Of a DNA stretch of 64,000 bases, positions 19,482 to 28,641 are shown piece after piece (position 1 is the first letter of the stretch; every line of letters starts with the position of its first letter). Source of the DNA: Flavobacterium sp. NRK1 (GTDB lineage: Bacteria > Bacteroidota > Bacteroidia > Flavobacteriales > Flavobacteriaceae). The stretch covers positions 1,296,528 to 1,360,527 of the forward strand of contig NZ_JAMXLA010000001.1 in NCBI RefSeq assembly GCF_024054175.1, in the 5' to 3' direction. The translations under genes and the position numbers were made by a program. Under the pieces are notes generated by a model that was given only the letters and a program-made list of their open reading frames with translations, searched no databases and was not told the origin of the DNA.

Positions 19482-19609
19482 GCTAATATAATATCAAATA
19501 AAATTTATAGACAGCTATCTGTAAAATTCGGGTGTGGAATATATTGATTATAGTTTAGAGTATTCAATCGTATTTACAACTTAAAAAATGTATAAGCTGA
19601 GGTTTAATA

Positions 19610-20302
19610 ATGAATAAACTAAGAAAAATATCGGCAGAACAATTTACTGATCTTATGGGTTTTACCCGTAAGCATTTTGTAGAGCATTATGATTTGCAAT
19701 GCGAACTTGCAGACCATCTTGCCAATGCTATTGAAGAACGCTGGATAATTAATCCTGACCTTGATTTTAATGAAGCCCTTAACATAGAATTTAAAAAATT
19801 TGGAGTATTCGGCTTTATGGATGTGGTAGAACAAAGGCAGCTGGCACTTACTAAAAAGTACCACAGGCTTATGTGGAGTTATTTTAAGCAGTTTTTCAAA
19901 TTGCCCAAAATAGCAATAACGATTTTACTTATTTTCGGAATTTTCAAATCACTTGAATATAGTGTAACTATTTATACTACGCTTTTATTAATTGTAACAT
20001 TTGCGGGTATTTACCGCCTTGTTGCAATGAATATAAAATACAGAAAGAGATTAAAACAAACCGGTCGGCGCTGGCTGTTTGAAGATATTATTATGAGGTG
20101 CGGCGGTGTGGCTGCATTTATATATATACCATATCAGGTGCTTTTTCACGCTTATGATAATATTGAGCCGGGTATTGTTGCAAAGTATATTATAACATTG
20201 CTTTTAGCTGCATTTTCACTTTATCTTTATACCGTGCTTTATATAATTCCCACAAGAGCACAGGAACATCTTTTAAAAACCTATCCTGAATATAATTTGT
20301 AA
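19610..20302 (+). CDS. Small membrane protein with ELxDHLANAIEE motif (paralogue 3)
   Basis: 230 aa. The N-terminal prefix carries CELADHLANAIEERW (about 31-45) and a longer helical arm with FKKFGVFGFMDVVEQRQ; then four predicted membrane helices. It is separated from paralogue 2 by 128 nt, so it may have its own promoter, and it precedes the ABC permease by 69 nt. The arm resembles a stalk that could contact a partner such as the downstream exporter; this is speculation from layout. Confidence 0.7.
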   Translation: MNKLRKISAEQFTDLMGFTRKHFVEHYDLQCELADHLANAIEERWIINPDLDFNEALNIEFKKFGVFGFMDVVEQRQLALTKKYHRLMWSYFKQFFKLPKIAITILLIFGIFKSLEYSVTIYTTLLLIVTFAGIYRLVAMNIKYRKRLKQTGRRWLFEDIIMRCGGVAAFIYIPYQVLFHAYDNIEPGIVAKYIITLLLAAFSLYLYTVLYIIPTRAQEHLLKTYPEYNL

Positions 20303-20371
20303 TTTTTATAAGTAAAAGTGTAACGTTTTGCTTATTTTGATTACCTATTACTAAACCAACATCTAAATTAC

Positions 20372-21844
20372 ATGTTCAAACAATTCATTCGCCTGGAATG
20401 GAAATCATTTTCCAGGGCTTCTTCTTTCGCCGCCAATATGGTCATTAAAGTATTTATGATACTTGGGGCACTTTATTTTACAGCAATATTTTTACTGGCA
20501 GGTGTAGGCACTTATTATTTAATTAAGAAAGAGCTGCATCAGGATCCGCTGGTTGTGGTAAGCAAGTTTGTTATATTTTATATGATATTTGATTTGCTTA
20601 TACGCTATTTTTTACAAAAAATGCCTGTAATTAATATTAGGCCTTTGCTTACACTGCCTATTAAACGAGGGACTATTGTGAATTTTGCATTAGGTAAAAC
20701 AGCGCTTTCGTTTTTTAATATAGTACATGCTTTCTTTTTTGTACCATTTTCTATAGTGCTTCTTGTAGAGGGATATGATCCTGTAAATGTAGTGCTTTGG
20801 CATATAGGCATGATGTCGCTTATTTATGCAAACAATTTTATTAATATCCTTATCAATGATAAAGACTGGGTATTCTGGACAGTTGCCATTATTTTTGGCG
20901 GGTTGCTGCTTATACAGTATTATAGCTTTTTTGATATTACACTTGTAACATCGGTGTTTTATTACGGATTCTATTCTACTTATTATATGGCTCTTATACC
21001 TGTAGCAATTTTAGCAGGGCTATACTATATCTGTTTTAATTATTTTTCAAAATCGCTTTATCTCGATACAGGGCTTAAAGGAAAACATGAAATAGCAGAA
21101 ACCAGAGATTATACATGGCTTAATAAATTTGGCCTGATGGGTACTTTTCTTAAGAATGATATAAAATTGATATTAAGGAATAAAAGATCCAGAGGTACAA
21201 TTCTGGCTAGTGTAATGTTTCTTTTTTACGGGCTTCTTTTTGGCACCGGCGCTGTAGAAGTATATAGTGCCCCAACATGGAAAATATTCGGAGGAATATT
21301 TGTTACCGGTGGATTCCTGTTTACGTTTGGGCAATTTGTACCTAGTTGGGATAGTGCTTATTATCCGTTAATGATGAGCCAGAACATACAATACCGCGAA
21401 TATATAGCATCTAAGTGGTGGCTGGTGGTTATAGGAACAGTAATAAGTACAGTACTTGCATCATTCTATCTTTATTTCGGGATAGATTACTATCTGCTTA
21501 TTCTTGCAGCAGCAATATATAATATTGGTTTCAATTCGCATTTGGTATTATTAGGTGGTGCTTTTATAAAAACACCTCTTGATCTGGCAAGCAGTAAACG
21601 TGCCTTTGGCGATAAAAAAGCATTTAATGTGAAATCATTATTGCTAACGTTTCCCAAACTTCTTTTCCCGGTACTATTCTATGCTGCAGGATATTACTTA
21701 ATAAGCCCATTGGCAGGAACTACTTTTGTAGCTATTGCGGGAATATTGGGTTTTGCTTTAAGGAACTGGGTATTTAAACAAATTGAAAAGGTATATAAAT
21801 CGGAAAAATATGCCACGCTTGCAGCTTATAAACAACAAAACTAA
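20372..21844 (+). CDS. ABC transporter permease, DUF5687 family
   Basis: 490 aa with about 12 predicted transmembrane helices. The N-terminus MFKQFIRLEWKSFSRASSF and the IRPLLTLPIKRGTIVNFALGKTALSFFN stretch are the hallmark of DUF5687, the permease of a Bacteroidetes ABC-2-like exporter. Its ATPase partner follows 15 nt later. Substrate unknown. Context (PadR and three small membrane proteins upstream) suggests export or lipid/peptide stress handling. Confidence 0.82.
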   Translation: MFKQFIRLEWKSFSRASSFAANMVIKVFMILGALYFTAIFLLAGVGTYYLIKKELHQDPLVVVSKFVIFYMIFDLLIRYFLQKMPVINIRPLLTLPIKRGTIVNFALGKTALSFFNIVHAFFFVPFSIVLLVEGYDPVNVVLWHIGMMSLIYANNFINILINDKDWVFWTVAIIFGGLLLIQYYSFFDITLVTSVFYYGFYSTYYMALIPVAILAGLYYICFNYFSKSLYLDTGLKGKHEIAETRDYTWLNKFGLMGTFLKNDIKLILRNKRSRGTILASVMFLFYGLLFGTGAVEVYSAPTWKIFGGIFVTGGFLFTFGQFVPSWDSAYYPLMMSQNIQYREYIASKWWLVVIGTVISTVLASFYLYFGIDYYLLILAAAIYNIGFNSHLVLLGGAFIKTPLDLASSKRAFGDKKAFNVKSLLLTFPKLLFPVLFYAAGYYLISPLAGTTFVAIAGILGFALRNWVFKQIEKVYKSEKYATLAAYKQQN

Positions 21845-21859
21845 AAACATCTTACTACC

Positions 21860-22555
21860 ATGATACAAATATCAAATCTTAAAAAAACATATAACGGAGT
21901 AACCGTACTTAATATAGGACATTTAGAAATTAAAAAAGGCGAAAGCTTTGGGCTTGTAGGTAATAATGGTGCCGGTAAAACAACATTATTCAGCCTGTTA
22001 CTCGATCTTATTGAGCCAACTACAGGTTATATAAAATCTAAAAATATACAGGTAAACGAAAGCGAGGCCTGGAAACCATTTACATCTGCCTTTCTTGATG
22101 AGACTTTCCTGATTGGCTACCTTACTCCCGAAGAGTACTTTTATTTTATTGGCGAACTGCGCGGGCGAAACAAAGCCGATGTAGATGCTTTGCTAAAAAA
22201 GCATGAAGATTTTTTTAACGGAGAGATACTTAATAAAAAGAAATACCTGCGCGACCTTAGTAAAGGTAACCAGAAAAAAGTGGGTATTATTGCAACATTA
22301 ATAGGCAGCCCGGAGGTTATAATTCTTGATGAGCCTTTTGCTAATCTGGATCCTACTACGCAGTTTAGGCTAAAGAAGATAATTAAGGAACTGGCCGATG
22401 ATAAAAATGTTACCATACTTGTATCAAGCCATGACCTTGCCCATACTATAGAAGTAAGCAGCAGAATTGTAGCGCTTAATAAAGGCGAAATTGTAAAAGA
22501 TATTCAAACTTCTCAGGAAACACTCAGGGAACTCGAAACGTTTTTTGCGGTATAA
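21860..22555 (+). CDS. ABC transporter ATP-binding protein (partner of the DUF5687 permease)
   Basis: 231 aa, a single nucleotide-binding domain. Walker A GNNGAGKTT (34-42), signature LSKGNQ (133-138; a variant of LSGGQ common in ABC-2 exporters), Walker B IILDE (154-158) with D-loop NLDP, and H-loop SSHDLAH. It powers the adjacent permease. Ends about 10 nt before a strong terminator that closes the operon. Confidence 0.93.
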   Translation: MIQISNLKKTYNGVTVLNIGHLEIKKGESFGLVGNNGAGKTTLFSLLLDLIEPTTGYIKSKNIQVNESEAWKPFTSAFLDETFLIGYLTPEEYFYFIGELRGRNKADVDALLKKHEDFFNGEILNKKKYLRDLSKGNQKKVGIIATLIGSPEVIILDEPFANLDPTTQFRLKKIIKELADDKNVTILVSSHDLAHTIEVSSRIVALNKGEIVKDIQTSQETLRELETFFAV

Positions 22556-22564
22556 ATTATATAC

Positions 22565-22596
22565 TCCCCCTTATGGCAATAAGGGGGATTTTTTTT
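22565..22596 (+). terminator. Rho-independent terminator after the ABC operon
   Basis: 10-bp perfect GC-rich stem (22565-22574 with 22579-22588), GGCA loop, followed by a run of eight T. Ends the PadR/ABC operon. Confidence 0.92.
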
Positions 22597-22691
22597 GCTA
22601 AAAAATCTTCATATAACAAAAAGAACCGTATTTTTACCCTCTTTTATACTAAAGTAAGATTTTAAAAGTTAAGGATAAAAAAGCTTTCACA

Positions 22692-25514
22692 TTGAAAACC
22701 AGTACTTCTAAATATTTCCTTCTTTTTGGTGCAGTAGGTTTGGTTATAGCCTGTTCTACCAAAAAAAATTCGTTTGTAAACCGCAACTATCATGCTGTTA
22801 CTACCGAATATAATGTACTTTACAATGGTAATCTTGCCCTTGATGCAGGACTGGTAGAACTTACGTCTACCTACCAGGATAACTTTTGGGATGTTTTACC
22901 TGTAGAAAGGATGCAGCCGGTTACTGCTGTAGCAGATGTTCCTGGCGCAGCGCCCTCTTCCGCACCTGCAAAATCTGCATTGCCTCCATCACCATCTCCT
23001 TCTGGGGCTGGTTCTAAAGCTTCACAATTTTCACAATTGTCAAAAAATCCTATGGGATCAACATTAGGAGCAAAGGGAGGGAAAGACAACAGCCTTAATG
23101 CAACGGCACCTACTCAACAGGCTCCGGGCCAAACTACAAACTTTAAAAGAGCGGAAGAAAAAGCTACAAAAGCAATACAAAAACACTCTATGAATATTGG
23201 CGGTAACGAAAGGAATCCGCAAATTGATGAGGCTCACTTACTATTAGGAAAAGCCAGGTATTATGAAAACCGCTTTCTACCTGCTTTAGAGGCTTTTAAT
23301 TATATACTTTTAAAATATCCTTCAAGTGATAAAATTGATGATGCAAAAATCTGGAGGGAAAAAACAAACATCCGTATTGATAATGAAGGTATAGCTGTTA
23401 GAAACCTTAAAGAATTAATTGAGCAGAAAAAAGACGTAATGAGCGAGCAGACTTTTGCTGATGCCAACGCTATTCTTGCCGAAGGTTATTTAAAAATGCA
23501 GGCACGCGACAGTGCTATAACTGTTTTAAGAAATGCTGCTGCATTTACTAAAAACAACGAACAAAAAGCCAGGTACCATTTTATATTAGGACAACTGTAC
23601 AGTAGGGAAAAAATGCCCGATAGTGCTTATGTTGAGTATCAGAGGGTAATTGATATGAAAAGGAAATCGCCAAGGCGATATGTTATTCAGGCACATGCTA
23701 TGCAGGCCGGGCAGTTTGATTATGAAAAAGGAGACACGCTGGCCTTTATGGAGAAGTATCGTAAACTTCTTAAAGACAGAGAGAACAGGCCATACCTTGA
23801 TATTATAAATCATCAGGTTGCTTTATTTTATGATAAGCAAAATGATACCGAAAGGGCTACAGAATATTATAACAAATCGTTAAGAGCAAATTCTCAGGAT
23901 CGTTATTTAACAGCATCTAACTACAGGAATATTGCCGAAATTAATTTTAAGGCGGCAAAATATCCTATGGCAGGAATGTATTATGATAGTACAATGGTGT
24001 ATCTTGATAACAGGTCAAGAGAATACAGAAGTATTAAAAAGAAAAGGGACAACCTTGAAGATGTTATAAAATATGAAGCCATAGCTAAGACAAATGACAG
24101 CATACTGAATGTTGTTGCCATGGACGAACCGGCCAGAAAAGCCTATTATGAAGATTATATAGAAAAGCTAAAAGAAAAAGAAGAGATAGAGAAAGAGAGG
24201 CTTGAAAAAGAGGCAATACGACAGGAAAACCTTGCCAATGCCGGCGGAGCAGGTGCGGGAAGATTTGCAGGCGCTATGGATTCAAGACTAGCTGCAAGAA
24301 ATGCAGCGAGTAGTAGTGCTAATTCTTTCGATCCGCCGGGAGGATCAGCAACTGGTGCAGTAGGTGGTAAATTTTACTTTTATACACCATCAACCGTTTC
24401 TTATGGAAAACTTGAATTTAAAAAGAAATGGGGTAACAGAAAACTTACCGAAAACTGGCGCTGGTCGGCAGAACAGGCTAATAAAAAAGACAATACTACA
24501 GAAGATGCTGTTGCAGGAACAGAAGAAACTGACGCTAAACCGGATAAAGAACAATCAGTAGAGCCAAGATTTACTACAGATTTTTATATCTCTCAGTTAC
24601 CTACGTCGCAGGTAGTATTAGACAGTCTTGCTAAAGAACGCAATTTTGCTTACTATCAGTTAGGCTCTATATATAAGGAGAAGTTTAAAGAATACAGGCT
24701 TGCAGCTGACAAGCTTGAAGTATTGTTGCAAAACAATCCTGAAGAAAGGCTTATACTTCCATCTAAATACAACCTATATAAAATATACCAGATAATAGAT
24801 CCTACCAAAGCAGAAGTTTATAAACAGCAAATATTAACCGAATATCCGGACAGCCGATATGCGGAGATCATTAAAAACCCTACGTCAGACGCTGCAAGAA
24901 ATCTTTCTCCTGAAGTAGCTTATGCTACACTTTTCAAAAAATATGAGGAAGGTAAGGTTAGGGAAGTTTATGCCGAAATTGATGATTATATAGATAATTA
25001 TACAGGCGAAGAGATTGCATCTAAATTTGAATTGCTTAAAGTAAAAGCTGCCGCAAGGCTTATGGGTGTGGAAGAGTATAAAAAAGGACTAAACTTTGTA
25101 GCACTTAATTACCCTAACAGCCAGGAAGGTAAAGAAGCTGAAGCAATACTGAAAAACGATATTCCGGTTCTTGAGAGCCAGGCATTTGGACAGCCTGCGG
25201 CAAGCTGGAAAATTGTATTTAAATTTGACAGTGCAGATGACCCAAGAATAAAACCACTTAGCGATAAAATACAGAAATTTATAAAAGAAGGACTTAATAA
25301 TTATATTGTTATTACTAACGACGTATATACTGTAACAGAAAATATGTTGGTGGTACATGGATTTATAAGTAAGCTTGCTGCTGAAGATGCTGTTTCTGTA
25401 CTGAAAGATTATAAAAAATATAAGGTTGCCGAAACTCCGGTAATCATTTCCAGCGAAGACTATAAAGTTGTACAGATAAAAAAGAATTTTACCGAATTTT
25501 TAGCAATAGAATAA
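22692..25514 (+). CDS. sprE: Type IX secretion / gliding motility lipoprotein SprE (PorW)
   Basis: 940 aa starting at TTG. The signal peptide ends in a lipobox, GLVIAC with Cys21, so the mature protein is a lipoprotein. A conserved N-terminus NRNYHAVTTEYNVLYNGN is followed by a Pro/Ala/Ser-rich linker (about 75-150) and a long series of TPR-like helical repeats (from about residue 160). This arrangement is that of SprE/PorW, an envelope component of the Bacteroidetes type IX secretion system needed for secretion of gliding adhesins in Flavobacterium johnsoniae. The gene order sprE - bactofilin - atp genes is as I recall it from flavobacterial genomes. The C-terminal stretch VVIQ/FTEFLAIE is conserved in the family. 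Confidence 0.88.
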   Translation: MKTSTSKYFLLFGAVGLVIACSTKKNSFVNRNYHAVTTEYNVLYNGNLALDAGLVELTSTYQDNFWDVLPVERMQPVTAVADVPGAAPSSAPAKSALPPSPSPSGAGSKASQFSQLSKNPMGSTLGAKGGKDNSLNATAPTQQAPGQTTNFKRAEEKATKAIQKHSMNIGGNERNPQIDEAHLLLGKARYYENRFLPALEAFNYILLKYPSSDKIDDAKIWREKTNIRIDNEGIAVRNLKELIEQKKDVMSEQTFADANAILAEGYLKMQARDSAITVLRNAAAFTKNNEQKARYHFILGQLYSREKMPDSAYVEYQRVIDMKRKSPRRYVIQAHAMQAGQFDYEKGDTLAFMEKYRKLLKDRENRPYLDIINHQVALFYDKQNDTERATEYYNKSLRANSQDRYLTASNYRNIAEINFKAAKYPMAGMYYDSTMVYLDNRSREYRSIKKKRDNLEDVIKYEAIAKTNDSILNVVAMDEPARKAYYEDYIEKLKEKEEIEKERLEKEAIRQENLANAGGAGAGRFAGAMDSRLAARNAASSSANSFDPPGGSATGAVGGKFYFYTPSTVSYGKLEFKKKWGNRKLTENWRWSAEQANKKDNTTEDAVAGTEETDAKPDKEQSVEPRFTTDFYISQLPTSQVVLDSLAKERNFAYYQLGSIYKEKFKEYRLAADKLEVLLQNNPEERLILPSKYNLYKIYQIIDPTKAEVYKQQILTEYPDSRYAEIIKNPTSDAARNLSPEVAYATLFKKYEEGKVREVYAEIDDYIDNYTGEEIASKFELLKVKAAARLMGVEEYKKGLNFVALNYPNSQEGKEAEAILKNDIPVLESQAFGQPAASWKIVFKFDSADDPRIKPLSDKIQKFIKEGLNNYIVITNDVYTVTENMLVVHGFISKLAAEDAVSVLKDYKKYKVAETPVIISSEDYKVVQIKKNFTEFLAIE

Positions 25515-25517
25515 GGA

Positions 25518-25913
25518 ATGTTTGAAAAAAAACAAAAGCCGTATACCGATCTGCTTGGCAAAACCAACAGAATAGTAGAAGGCACAATTATTAAAGGAGA
25601 TATTATTTCACAGGCAGACTTTAGGCTTGACGGAGAACTTAATGGAAATTTTACTACTACAGGCAAAATTGTAATAGGCCCTGCCGGAAGCGTAACAGGA
25701 GATATTAAATGTAAAAATGCCGACATAGAAGGCAGCTTTAATGGGAAGATTGAGGTTGCTGAAATGTTAAATGTAAAATCGAAGGCACATATAATTGGGG
25801 AAGTTGTAACAGCAAAACTGTCTGTAGAACCCGGAGCTGAATTTACAGCAACATGCAGTATGATTACAACAGAGCAAACTTCTAAGCATAATGAGCAGCA
25901 GCAACCCGGATAA
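25518..25913 (+). CDS. Bactofilin (polymer-forming cytoskeletal protein)
   Basis: 131 aa. A short N-terminal tail is followed by a right-handed beta-helix: repeating strands such as NRIVEGTIIKGDI, DFRLDGELNGNF, GKIVIGPAGSVTGDIKCKNADIEGSF and AHIIGEVVTAKLSVEPGA. Bactofilins self-assemble into membrane-bound filaments without nucleotide and often scaffold cell-wall enzymes. It follows sprE by 3 nt and overlaps atpZ by 23 nt, so it is cotranscribed with both. Confidence 0.92.
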   Translation: MFEKKQKPYTDLLGKTNRIVEGTIIKGDIISQADFRLDGELNGNFTTTGKIVIGPAGSVTGDIKCKNADIEGSFNGKIEVAEMLNVKSKAHIIGEVVTAKLSVEPGAEFTATCSMITTEQTSKHNEQQQPG

Positions 25914-26115
25914 AAAACAACGCAATAAGTGGATAGCACTTATTAATATACCCTTACAAATGGGTATTATTATTTTTTTATTTTCCTGGCTTGGCGGCTG
26001 GATTGATGGTGAGTATGGAAATGTAAAAAATACGAACCGCATTATTTTTACCCTTATTGGCGTATTTATAGCACTATACAATGTTATCAGGCAGGTTAAT
26101 CAACTCAATAAATAA
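25891..26115 (+). CDS. AtpZ/AtpI-like small membrane protein
   Basis: 74 aa with two transmembrane helices (about 15-38 and 47-66) separated by the loop GGWIDGEYGN, the layout of AtpZ/AtpI. These proteins sit at the head of F-type ATP synthase operons and aid c-ring assembly or Mg2+/Ca2+ transport. The start overlaps the bactofilin gene by 23 nt. Confidence 0.85.
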   Translation: MSSSNPDKKQRNKWIALINIPLQMGIIIFLFSWLGGWIDGEYGNVKNTNRIIFTLIGVFIALYNVIRQVNQLNK

Positions 26116-26118
26116 TAA

Positions 26119-26511
26119 ATGGATAAAAACTACATTAGTATTTTTGTTAAAACAGCTGTTATGGCAGCAGCATTTTTAATAATCAATCTTCTTGTTTACC
26201 AAATTCCGGATTTAAAAGGGGCAATGGAAAACTTTGTTTATCCTTTACCTGTAGTTTATCTTTTATTTTTTATCCTTTCCTTAATGATACTGGCAGTTCT
26301 TATAAAAGTGGGAGCTAAAAACAGCGGGCAGATAGGCTATGTGTTTTTGCTGTTAACCAGTATTAAGATGGGAGTAAGTTATATTTTTGTACGCCCTATA
26401 CTTGCCCGGTCGGGAGAAAATCCTACAGAAAAAGTTAATTTTTTTGTGATTTTTATTTTGTTTTTAGCAATTGAAGTTTATTATACAGCTCGTTTATTGA
26501 ACAATAAGTAA
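26119..26511 (+). CDS. Four-helix membrane protein of ATP synthase operon (DUF6168-like)
   Basis: 130 aa with four predicted transmembrane helices (about 10-27, 41-60, 72-92 and 106-124). Between helices three and four it has FVRPILARSGENP. It lies between atpZ and atpB, the position held by AtpI in proteobacteria, and I recall it as DUF6168. Role inferred: an assembly factor for the F0 sector. Confidence 0.65.
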   Translation: MDKNYISIFVKTAVMAAAFLIINLLVYQIPDLKGAMENFVYPLPVVYLLFFILSLMILAVLIKVGAKNSGQIGYVFLLLTSIKMGVSYIFVRPILARSGENPTEKVNFFVIFILFLAIEVYYTARLLNNK

Positions 26512-26561
26512 TAAAGAGCAATATTATCTGAAATTAAACGAAAAAAATTTTGGCTTACCTC

Positions 26562-26590
26562 TTGGAATATTAATTAAAAATGTACCTTTG
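26562..26590 (+). promoter_or_regulatory. Promoter for atpB-atpG
   Basis: A TTGG box at 26562-26565, 17-nt spacer and TACCTTTG at 26583-26590 fit the Bacteroidetes -33/-7 consensus (TTG-N17-23-TAnnTTTG). It starts transcription about 35 nt before atpB, after the atpZ and DUF6168-like genes. Confidence 0.65.
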
Positions 26591-26630
26591 CACAAAATTT
26601 TAGGACCGTAAAATTAAGATATTTAATAAG

Positions 26631-27815
26631 ATGGTGTTACCCGGAAGAATAGTCAAAAATACATTAACAGCTCTTTTTGCTGTAGTTCCTTTTATCACTT
26701 TTGCAAATTCTGCAAACGATACAGTACAGGTTTCTGTTGAACATGCCCCTGCGGCAATTCACGCAGAAGCTGAACATGGTCATGCCGAACATGCGCCGGC
26801 TGGTAAAAAGGATGTTATAGATGCATATATTGAACATCACCTTCAGGATGCTCATGATTTTACTTTCTTTTCAGATTCTGAAACAGGTAAGCATTATGGT
26901 TTTTCACTTCCTGTGATTCTTATTGATAATGGCTTAAAAATTTTCTCTTCATCTAAATTTCACCACGGTGAAAAAGTGGCTGAAGTAGATGGTAATTATT
27001 ATGCGCTTCATCATGGTAAAATTTATAAGACTGACGCAACAGGAGATTTAAAATTAGATGAGCATCATCATCCAACAGTTGCAATGCCATTTGATATTTC
27101 AATAACAAAAAATGTTGTTACAATGTTATTTGTGTCGGCTTTAATGTTTTTCATGTTTGTTGGTTTAGCCAAGTCTTATAAAAAAGGGCCTATACCAACA
27201 GGTTTTGGTAGGGTGCTTGAGCCTCTTATTATATTTATTCGTGAAGAAGTTGCTATACCAAATATAGGTGAGAAAAAGTATAGAAAATATATGGGCTTTT
27301 TGCTTACAGTATTTTTCTTTATCTGGATACTGAATCTTTTAGGTATGACCCCACTGGGAGTAAATGTTACAGGTAACATTTCTGTTACGGTATGTCTTGC
27401 TTTATTTACATATTTTATTACACAATTTAGTGCTAATAAAGATTACTGGAAACATATTTTCTGGATGCCGGATGTGCCTGTAGCTATGAAAATAGTTTTA
27501 ATGCCAATAGAAATATTAGGTACGCTTACTAAACCTTTTGCTCTTTTAATACGTTTGTTTGCTAACATTACAGCAGGGCACGTAGTAATAATGAGTTTAA
27601 TTGCAATGATGTTTGTTGGAAAAAACCTTGCGGCTGATATGCCAATATCTATAGGCCTTACATTGTTTATCTCTGTAATTGAGCTTTTGGTTGCATTTCT
27701 TCAGGCATTTATTTTTACAATGCTGTCGTCGCTGTTCATTGGTATGGCGGTTCAGGAGCATCATCATGAAGAAGACCATGATGGTCATACAGATGAAGAG
27801 CCTATAATTATTTAA
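26631..27815 (+). CDS. atpB: F-type ATP synthase subunit a
   Basis: 394 aa, about 120 longer than the E. coli protein. It begins with a cleavable-looking signal sequence, then a His/Glu/Ala-rich segment (about 37-65) and an extracytoplasmic domain to about residue 160, before the usual membrane helices. The essential stator arginine is R308 in LLIRLFANITAGH. Subunit a forms the proton half-channels against the c-ring. The extended periplasmic N-terminus is typical of Bacteroidetes AtpB. The C-terminus is again His/Asp/Glu-rich (EHHHEEDHDGH). Confidence 0.95.
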   Translation: MVLPGRIVKNTLTALFAVVPFITFANSANDTVQVSVEHAPAAIHAEAEHGHAEHAPAGKKDVIDAYIEHHLQDAHDFTFFSDSETGKHYGFSLPVILIDNGLKIFSSSKFHHGEKVAEVDGNYYALHHGKIYKTDATGDLKLDEHHHPTVAMPFDISITKNVVTMLFVSALMFFMFVGLAKSYKKGPIPTGFGRVLEPLIIFIREEVAIPNIGEKKYRKYMGFLLTVFFFIWILNLLGMTPLGVNVTGNISVTVCLALFTYFITQFSANKDYWKHIFWMPDVPVAMKIVLMPIEILGTLTKPFALLIRLFANITAGHVVIMSLIAMMFVGKNLAADMPISIGLTLFISVIELLVAFLQAFIFTMLSSLFIGMAVQEHHHEEDHDGHTDEEPIII

Positions 27816-27846
27816 TTTAGAAGTTTAATTTTATTTATATACACTC

Positions 27847-28044
27847 ATGGAAGGAACTCTTAATTTAATCGGTGCTGGTTTAGTAGTAATCGGTGCAGGT
27901 TTAGGTTTAGGTAAAATCGGTGGTTCTGCAATGGACGCTATTGCTCGTCAGCCAGAAGCTGCTGGAAAAATCCAGACTGCGATGATTATCATCGCTGCTT
28001 TATTAGAAGGTCTAGCATTTGCTGCTTTGATCCTTGGAAAATAA
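27847..28044 (+). CDS. atpE: F-type ATP synthase subunit c
   Basis: 65 aa, a two-helix hairpin with the polar loop ARQPE (33-37). The ion-binding carboxylate is E54 in ALLEGLAF. The residue after it is Gly rather than Ser/Thr and helix 1 lacks the Gln of Na+-binding rings, so this is a proton-type c subunit. It forms the rotor ring. GC is higher and codon use more biased than in neighbours, as expected for a gene expressed at high copy. Confidence 0.96.
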   Translation: MEGTLNLIGAGLVVIGAGLGLGKIGGSAMDAIARQPEAAGKIQTAMIIIAALLEGLAFAALILGK

Positions 28045-28133
28045 TAAAGGCTAATTTAACAATACCTGTAACGGTTGGTTACAGGTGTTGTTTTGCTTAG
28101 AAAAAATTAAATCAAACATACAATCTATTTAAG

Positions 28134-28634
28134 ATGGAGAAATTAGTAAACGATTTTTCATTAGGCTTATTCTTTTGGATGGCTATTATACTTGTAGTGC
28201 TTATTTTACTTCTTGTAAAATTTGCATGGAGACCAATTATGACAGCTATTGCTGACAGAGAAGCTGGTATTGTTAATGCGCTTGCTGCTGCTGAAGCTGC
28301 ACGTAAAGAAATGCATAACCTGCAAGCTGATAATCAAAGAATTCTTAACGAAGCACGTGCTGAGAGGGATGCTATGATTAAAGAAGCAAGAGAGATTAAG
28401 GACAAAATGATTGCTGATGCAAAAGCTGAGGCTGCTGTGCAGGGTGAAAAAATGATAGAGCAGGCTAAAGCGGCTATTGCAAGCGAGAAAAATGCTGCTA
28501 TGGCTGAGCTTAAAAATCAGGTTTCTGGTTTTTCTCTTGAAATTGCTGAAAAAATTCTTAGAAACGAATTGTCTAATAAGGAATCTCAAACTTCATTGGT
28601 TGAGAAAATGCTTGAAGACGTAAAATTAAACTAA
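28134..28634 (+). CDS. atpF: F-type ATP synthase subunit b
   Basis: 166 aa: one N-terminal membrane helix (about 9-28) followed by a long charged coiled coil with VKFAWRPIM immediately after the membrane, the conserved b-subunit hinge. It is the peripheral stalk joining F0 to F1. It sits 89 nt after atpE and 7 nt before atpH. Confidence 0.95.
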   Translation: MEKLVNDFSLGLFFWMAIILVVLILLLVKFAWRPIMTAIADREAGIVNALAAAEAARKEMHNLQADNQRILNEARAERDAMIKEAREIKDKMIADAKAEAAVQGEKMIEQAKAAIASEKNAAMAELKNQVSGFSLEIAEKILRNELSNKESQTSLVEKMLEDVKLN

Positions 28635-28641
28635 TAGCTAT

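Noticed and set aside
25460..25939. 159-codon minus-strand open frame over bactofilin
   Set aside because: Antisense to the beta-helix repeats of bactofilin.
27847..28044. Sodium-type c ring
   Set aside because: E54 is followed by Gly and no helix-1 Gln ligand is seen, so it fits a proton-type ring.
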